From positions 62,001-126,000 of the forward strand of contig NZ_BMTR01000004.1 of assembly GCF_014649775.1 (NCBI RefSeq): a stretch of 64,000 nucleotides of DNA, given 5' to 3'. The notes under the pieces were generated by a model. The model was not told where the DNA came from and ran no database searches. It saw nothing but the letters and a program-made list of their open reading frames with translations. The DNA comes from Streptomyces longisporoflavus. GTDB taxonomy: Bacteria; Actinomycetota; Actinomycetes; Streptomycetales; Streptomycetaceae. The position numbers and the translations under genes were made by a program. Positions 60,176 to 64,000 of this stretch are shown here, one piece after another. The number at the start of each line of letters is the position of its first letter. The first letter of the stretch is position 1.

Positions 60176-61966
60176 GTGGGGTACTCGGGAGCCGCGGGCA
60201 GTACGAGGCGGACGTTTGTCGCAGGGGCGGCCACGGCAGGCGGCATGGCGGCCCTCGGAGCGGGAGCGCTGCCGGCGGCGGCCGGTGAACGCGTGCGAGT
60301 GGGCCCGGCCGGGCAGTCCGTCGCCGTGCTGGGAGGCGGCGTCGCGGGCCTGACCGCCGCGCACGAGCTGGCCGAGCGCGGCTTCGCCGTGACGGTCTAC
60401 GAGCGCAGGGCGCTCGGCGGCAAGGCCCGCAGCATGGACGTACCGAACAGCGCGAAGGGCAACCGCAGGCCGCTGCCCGGCGAACACGGGTTCCGGTTCA
60501 TCCCGGGGATCTACCACAACCTCCCCGACACGATGCGCCGCATCCCCTTCCCCGGCAACGCGAACGGCGTCTGGGACAACCTCGCGGCGCCGCGCGAGAT
60601 GTCCTTCGCTCGGACGGGCCGCGAGGACATCCGGATGCCGATCCCCTGGCCGGGCAGCGAGCCGGAGAAGCTCACCCTCGACGACATCGCACGCGCGCTC
60701 ACCGCACTCCTGGACACCGCCTTCAACCTGCCCGCGCACGAGGTCGCGTACTTCGTGAACCGCGCCCTGGTCTTCCTCACCAGCTGCGACGAGCGCCGCG
60801 ACGACACCTGGGAGTCGACGCCCTGGTGGGAGTTCGTGCGCGCCGCGCGGATGTCGGAGGACTACCAGCGCATCCTCGCGATAGGCGTCACCCGCAACAT
60901 CGTCGCCACCAAGGCGGAGGAGGCGAGCACCCGCACCGTCGGCACCCTCGGTGAGGCCTTCGTGTTCAACGCGCTCGGCCAGGGCGCGGACGGCCCGCCG
61001 GACCGGCTGCTCGACGCGCCGACGAACGAGGCGTGGATCGACCCCTGGGTGACCCATCTGGAGTCCCTGGGCGTGGAGTTCCGCATCGGCTGGACCGTGC
61101 GGCAGCTGGGCTTCGCAGCCGGGCGCATCACCAAGGCCGTCATCGAGGATCCCGACGGGGTGCGCCGCGACGTCACCGCCGACCACTACGTCCAGGCCAT
61201 GCCGGTGGAGCACGCCCGCAGGACATGGGGCGCCGAACTGAAGCGAGCTGACCCGCAGTTGGCGCGCTGCGACAAGTTGGAGACCGACTGGATGACGGGC
61301 ATCCAGTTCTATCTGACGGAGCGCCCGCCCCTGGTGAAGGGACACTTCAACTGCATCGACTCTCCCTGGTCGCTCACGGGCATCGCGCAGGCGGGCCACT
61401 GGCGGGGCCGCGACTTCCCGGCGGAGTACGGGGACGGCGTCGCGGTCGAGTGCCTCTCCGTGGACATCTCCGAGTGGGACAAGCCGGGAATCCTGTACGG
61501 CAAGACGGCCAAGCAGTGCACGCGCGAGGAGGTGGCCAAGGAGGTGTGGGCGCAGCTCAAGGCCGCGCTCAACGACACCGGCAAGGTCGTCCTGAGTGAC
61601 GGCAAGCTGCATTCGTGGTTCCTGGACCCCGGTGTCGACGGCATCGGGACGCCGAACCCGACCAACGAGGACGAGCTGCTCATCCACCCGGTCGGCACCC
61701 TCCACAACCGCCCGTCGGCCGCCACGAAGATCCCCAACCTCTATCTCGCGGGCGACTACGTGGCCGTGCCGATCGACCTCGCAACGATGGAGGGCGCCAA
61801 CACCTCGGCTCGCCAGGCGGTGAACGCCCTGCTGGAGAGGGCCGGTTCGGATGCCGAACCGTGCAAGGTGACCTCGTTGTTCCGTGCTCCCGCGATCGAA
61901 CTCCTCAAGCGCCACGACCGCACCCGCTACCGGCTCGGCCTGCGCAACGCCCTCGATCTGGGCTGA
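60176..61966 (+). CDS. FAD-dependent amine oxidase-like protein (Tat-exported)
   Basis: This is a 596-residue flavoprotein. A Tat signal (STRRTFVAGAATAGGMAAL) is followed by VAVLGGGVAGLTAAHELAERGFAVTVYERRALGGKARS, the FAD dinucleotide-binding and GG motifs of amine oxidases, carotenoid desaturases and hydroxysqualene dehydroxylase (HpnE-like). The C-terminal FAD block is LYLAGDYVAVPIDLATMEGANTSARQAVNALLE. It could act on a polyene, phytoene-like or squalene-type lipid; no carotenoid or hopanoid genes are adjacent. The GTG at 60176 follows AAGGGGGCGGG. The upstream intergenic region (59938-60175) otherwise holds only the leader promoter. Confidence 0.83.
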   Translation: MGYSGAAGSTRRTFVAGAATAGGMAALGAGALPAAAGERVRVGPAGQSVAVLGGGVAGLTAAHELAERGFAVTVYERRALGGKARSMDVPNSAKGNRRPLPGEHGFRFIPGIYHNLPDTMRRIPFPGNANGVWDNLAAPREMSFARTGREDIRMPIPWPGSEPEKLTLDDIARALTALLDTAFNLPAHEVAYFVNRALVFLTSCDERRDDTWESTPWWEFVRAARMSEDYQRILAIGVTRNIVATKAEEASTRTVGTLGEAFVFNALGQGADGPPDRLLDAPTNEAWIDPWVTHLESLGVEFRIGWTVRQLGFAAGRITKAVIEDPDGVRRDVTADHYVQAMPVEHARRTWGAELKRADPQLARCDKLETDWMTGIQFYLTERPPLVKGHFNCIDSPWSLTGIAQAGHWRGRDFPAEYGDGVAVECLSVDISEWDKPGILYGKTAKQCTREEVAKEVWAQLKAALNDTGKVVLSDGKLHSWFLDPGVDGIGTPNPTNEDELLIHPVGTLHNRPSAATKIPNLYLAGDYVAVPIDLATMEGANTSARQAVNALLERAGSDAEPCKVTSLFRAPAIELLKRHDRTRYRLGLRNALDLG

Positions 61967-62019
61967 GGGGCGCGATGAGGGCAGGGGCGGAAGGGGAACG
62001 GACGGGGTAGGGAGTCCGT

Positions 62020-62973
62020 ATGGGAACGCGGACGCGGGTACGGGTACGGACACGACACACGACGGTGGCGGCGGTGGCGGCCGTCGCCGCCGTCCTGGGC
62101 CTGGCGCCCGGCTGCACCATCACCGGCGCAGGGGACGGCAAGGCGCCCTCCGCCGGCGGACGCGTACTGGCCGTGAAGATCGACAACGTAGGCCCGGCAC
62201 GCCCGCAGACGGGCCTGGACGCGGCCGACGTGGTGTACGCGGAACAGGTCGAGGCGGGCCTGAGCCGCCTGATGGCGGTGTACGCCGGCCGGCTGCCGCC
62301 GGTCATCGGCCCGGTGCGCAGTGCGCGGGAGACCGATCTGGAGCTGCTGAGGCAGTTCGACGATCCGGCTCTCGCCTTCTCCGGGGCGCAGTCCAAGCTC
62401 CTGCCGCTGATCTCGGACGCTCCCCTGCGCCCGCTGTCGCCTGGCAAGGCGCCGGGCGACGCCTACTTCCGCGGCGGCGCCAAGCCGGCACCGCACAACC
62501 TCTTCGTACGCCCGAAGGCCCTGGACGCCCGTCCGGGCGGGGGCGGCCTGGAGAGCACCGGCTTCGTCTTCGGCCCCCGTCCGAAGGGCGGCACCCCGGA
62601 ACGTGAACGCACGGTCCGCTTCCCCGCGGCGCGGTTCACCTTCACCTGGTCGGCCGGGCAGGAGCGCTGGCTGGTGTCCATGGACGGTCAGCGGTCCCGC
62701 ACGTCCGACGGCAAGCCGCTGGCCGCGTCGACGGTCGTCGTGCAGTACGTGCAGGTGCGCCAGTCCCGCTTCCACGACCGCTCGGGCAACATCACGCCGT
62801 TCACCGAGACCGTCGGCTCGGGCGAGGCACGGGTCCTGCGGGACGGCCGGGCCTACAAGGCGCGCTGGCAGCGTCCGTCCCCGGACGACGGCACGGAGTT
62901 CACCACGGCGGACGGCGGCAAGCGGCTGCCGTTCGCGAAGGGGCAGGTGTGGGTGGTGTACGCGAAGGCGTGA
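62020..62973 (+). CDS. DUF3048 (YerB-like) lipoprotein
   Basis: This is a 317-residue predicted lipoprotein: Arg-rich start, helix VAAVAAVAAVLGL and lipobox APGC. It is followed by the DUF3048 domains as in Bacillus YerB (LAVKIDNVGPARPQTGLDAADVVYAEQVEAGLSRLMAVY; VIGPVRSARETDLELLRQFD; HNLFVRPKAL). The C-terminal domain has YVQVRQSRFHDRSGN and DGRAYKARWQRP. The family function is unknown; it resides at the membrane surface or wall. It is encoded 53 bp after the FAD enzyme in the same direction. Confidence 0.92.
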   Translation: MGTRTRVRVRTRHTTVAAVAAVAAVLGLAPGCTITGAGDGKAPSAGGRVLAVKIDNVGPARPQTGLDAADVVYAEQVEAGLSRLMAVYAGRLPPVIGPVRSARETDLELLRQFDDPALAFSGAQSKLLPLISDAPLRPLSPGKAPGDAYFRGGAKPAPHNLFVRPKALDARPGGGGLESTGFVFGPRPKGGTPERERTVRFPAARFTFTWSAGQERWLVSMDGQRSRTSDGKPLAASTVVVQYVQVRQSRFHDRSGNITPFTETVGSGEARVLRDGRAYKARWQRPSPDDGTEFTTADGGKRLPFAKGQVWVVYAKA

Positions 62974-62988
62974 GCCCGGCCGGGCGGG

Positions 62989-63456
62989 TCAGCCGCCCGC
63001 CGCGCCGACGGCCTCCGCGGGATTGCGCAGGCCTTCCGCCGCGTCCGAGACCCGCTGGATCAGGTCGAAGAAGACGCTCTGCTCGGCCGCGGAGAGCGGC
63101 CCGAGGAAGACCTGGTTCATCCGGGCCGTCCGTACGGTCAGCTTGCGGTGCGTGCGCTTGCCCTCGTCCGTGAGGTGCAGCAGATACCGGCGGCCGTCCT
63201 GCGGGTCGCGCACCTTGTCGAGCAGCTCGCGGCGGATGAGGCGGCTGATGACCTCCGCGATGGTGGACCTGTCGAGACCGACCCGCTCGCCGACGGTGCG
63301 CTGGTCGAGGCCGGGCTCGGCGACGAGCGTGTTCAGGACGGCGAACTGGGGCGAGGTGATCTCCTCGGAGACCATCGTGTTCCACAGCAGGTGGTGCGCC
63401 TGCTGCAGACGCCGGGCCAGGTGCCCGGGGTGGGTGGTCAGGTCCACCGCGGCCAT
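62989..63456 (-). CDS. pcaV: MarR family regulator of protocatechuate genes
   Basis: This is a 155-residue winged-helix regulator nearly identical in kind to S. coelicolor PcaV (SCO6704), which represses the beta-ketoadipate pathway and is released by protocatechuate. The ligand-contacting Arg15 lies in the first helix (HPGHLARRLQQAH). The recognition helix region is DQRTVGERVGLDRSTIAEVISRL and the wing is KVRDPQDGRRYLLHLTDEG. The ATG at 63456 has TGGAGG at five bases. It is divergent from pcaI, which fits autoregulation from the shared 189-bp region. Identity rests on memory of the PcaV sequence and context. Confidence 0.9.
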   Translation of the reverse strand: MAAVDLTTHPGHLARRLQQAHHLLWNTMVSEEITSPQFAVLNTLVAEPGLDQRTVGERVGLDRSTIAEVISRLIRRELLDKVRDPQDGRRYLLHLTDEGKRTHRKLTVRTARMNQVFLGPLSAAEQSVFFDLIQRVSDAAEGLRNPAEAVGAAGG

Positions 63457-63507
63457 GATTTCCTCCACTGCCTTCGCCGCCGAGTGCGGCAGATTTTTCG
63501 TAGGTGC

Positions 63508-63599
63508 ACTGAACAGTACTCGCCCTTGACGGCCCGGGGAACGAGTGGCAGCGTAAGTTCCACCTCGCAAGAACCTCGAATAAATAGTCAGTGTCCTGA
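63508..63599. promoter_or_regulatory. pcaV-pcaI intergenic control region
   Basis: It contains two palindromes: ACTG-AA-CAGT (63508-63517) near the pcaV start and TCAG-TGTC-CTGA (63588-63599) closer to pcaI. Between them TTGACG (63526-63531) is followed after 17 bp by CAGCGT, a plausible pcaI promoter. The palindromes are candidate PcaV operators; the exact site needs footprinting. Confidence 0.5.
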
Positions 63600-63645
63600 T
63601 TAATGGGTGGGGCATCGAAGGCCTGGAAGAGATGGGGCTCGACGG

Positions 63646-64000
63646 ATGGACAAGGTGGTGGCCTCGGCCGCCGACGCGGTGGCGGACGTGCCGGACGGCG
63701 CGTCGCTCGCGGTGGGCGGGTTCGGTCTCAGCGGCGTGCCCGGCGTGCTGATCGAGGCATTGCACGAGACCGGTGTCTCGGACCTGCGGGTGGTGTCCAA
63801 CAACTGCGGGGCGATGGAGTCCGGGCTCGCGGTACTGCTCTCGGCGGGCCGCATCGCCCGGGTGACCGGGTCGTACATCGGCGCCAACAAGGAGTTCGCC
63901 CGTCAGTACCTCGGCGGTGAGCTGGAGGTGGAGATGATCCCGCAGGGCACGCTCGCCGAGCGGCTGCGGGCCGGAGGATGCGGTATCCCCGCGTTCTACA
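63646..64000 (+). CDS. pcaI: 3-oxoadipate CoA-transferase subunit A, 3' end cut by window
   Basis: This is the N-terminal 118 residues of the alpha subunit of beta-ketoadipate:succinyl-CoA transferase, which activates 3-oxoadipate in aromatic catabolism. It has the family start VADVPDGASLAVGGFGLSGVPGVLIEAL, then DLRVVSNNCGAMESGLAVLL, GRIARVTGSYIGANKEFARQYL and ELEVEMIPQGTLAERLRAGG. The divergent pcaV and its palindromes support the pca operon assignment over a generic ketoacid CoA transferase. The gene and the rest of the operon (pcaJ and others expected) continue off the right edge. Confidence 0.88.
   Translation, partial: MDKVVASAADAVADVPDGASLAVGGFGLSGVPGVLIEALHETGVSDLRVVSNNCGAMESGLAVLLSAGRIARVTGSYIGANKEFARQYLGGELEVEMIPQGTLAERLRAGGCGIPAFY

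Overview
The window is a high-GC actinobacterial chromosome segment, almost certainly Streptomyces. The evidence is codon use, GTG/TTG starts, a chaplin, SsgA-like and Wbl proteins, Tat-exported enzymes, and the dispersed 'GCGCAGTTCCCCGCGCCCC'-type palindromes of that genus. Gene order from the right edge leftwards matches what I recall of the Streptomyces coelicolor SCO6703 to SCO6732 stretch: pcaI, pcaV, DUF3048, LigC, LigD-like polymerase, SLAC laccase, UvrA-like, ABC-F, ssgD, acyl-CoA enzymes. I see no phage, IS element, rRNA or CRISPR array.

Layout. 1-12 kb: a partial ABC-F ATPase, a BCCT osmolyte transporter, three secreted peptidases (M14, S15-type, M1), an orphan ATP-synthase-b-like coiled coil, a macro-domain protein and an amino-acid permease. 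12-24 kb: acyl-CoA metabolism. An acyl-CoA ligase is divergent from a MerR regulator. A leftward operon runs racemase/CoA-transferase, F420-type LLM enzyme, acyl-CoA dehydrogenase, thiolase, FadB-type protein. A trans-acting enoyl-reductase-like gene is divergent from it. 24-34 kb: endonuclease V, a lipoprotein, YciI, a BNR/Ycf48-like secreted protein, ssgD, a PEP-mutase-like enzyme and a GPP34 protein. These are followed by an ABC-F/UvrA-like resistance pair behind a WblC-like promoter and leader, then dimethylargininase and an acyl-ACP desaturase with its own palindromic operator.

35-41 kb: two atypical tRNAs (Trp-CCA and Gly-GCC anticodons) bracket a zinc-ribbon SDR and an LRR protein. An MGH1-like glycosidase and a Wbl protein follow. 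41-49 kb looks more accessory: VOC protein, GH64 glucanase with a LacI-type operator, chaplin, a degenerate repeat field, LacI regulator, GMC oxidoreductase with an internal minisatellite, two hypotheticals, and the two-domain laccase.

50-64 kb: a translationally coupled pair of large secreted proteins (ThuA plus sorbosone/glucose dehydrogenase-like, then cupredoxin plus three Ig-like repeats plus DUF1080). Then a divergent DNA-repair pair (polymerase domain, ATP-dependent ligase), and a sulfonate/nitrate-type ABC transporter operon preceded by a leaderless cysteine-containing leader peptide. The window ends with an FAD amine-oxidase-like protein, a DUF3048 lipoprotein, and pcaV divergent from pcaI, the start of the protocatechuate (beta-ketoadipate) operon cut by the right edge.

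The most distinctive features are the tRNA-SDR-LRR-tRNA block, the ABC-F leader, the cysteine leader peptide, the copper/sugar-oxidation neighbourhood at 48.7-54.7 kb, and the orphan b-subunit gene. That orphan carries the only in-frame TTA codon I noticed in the window.
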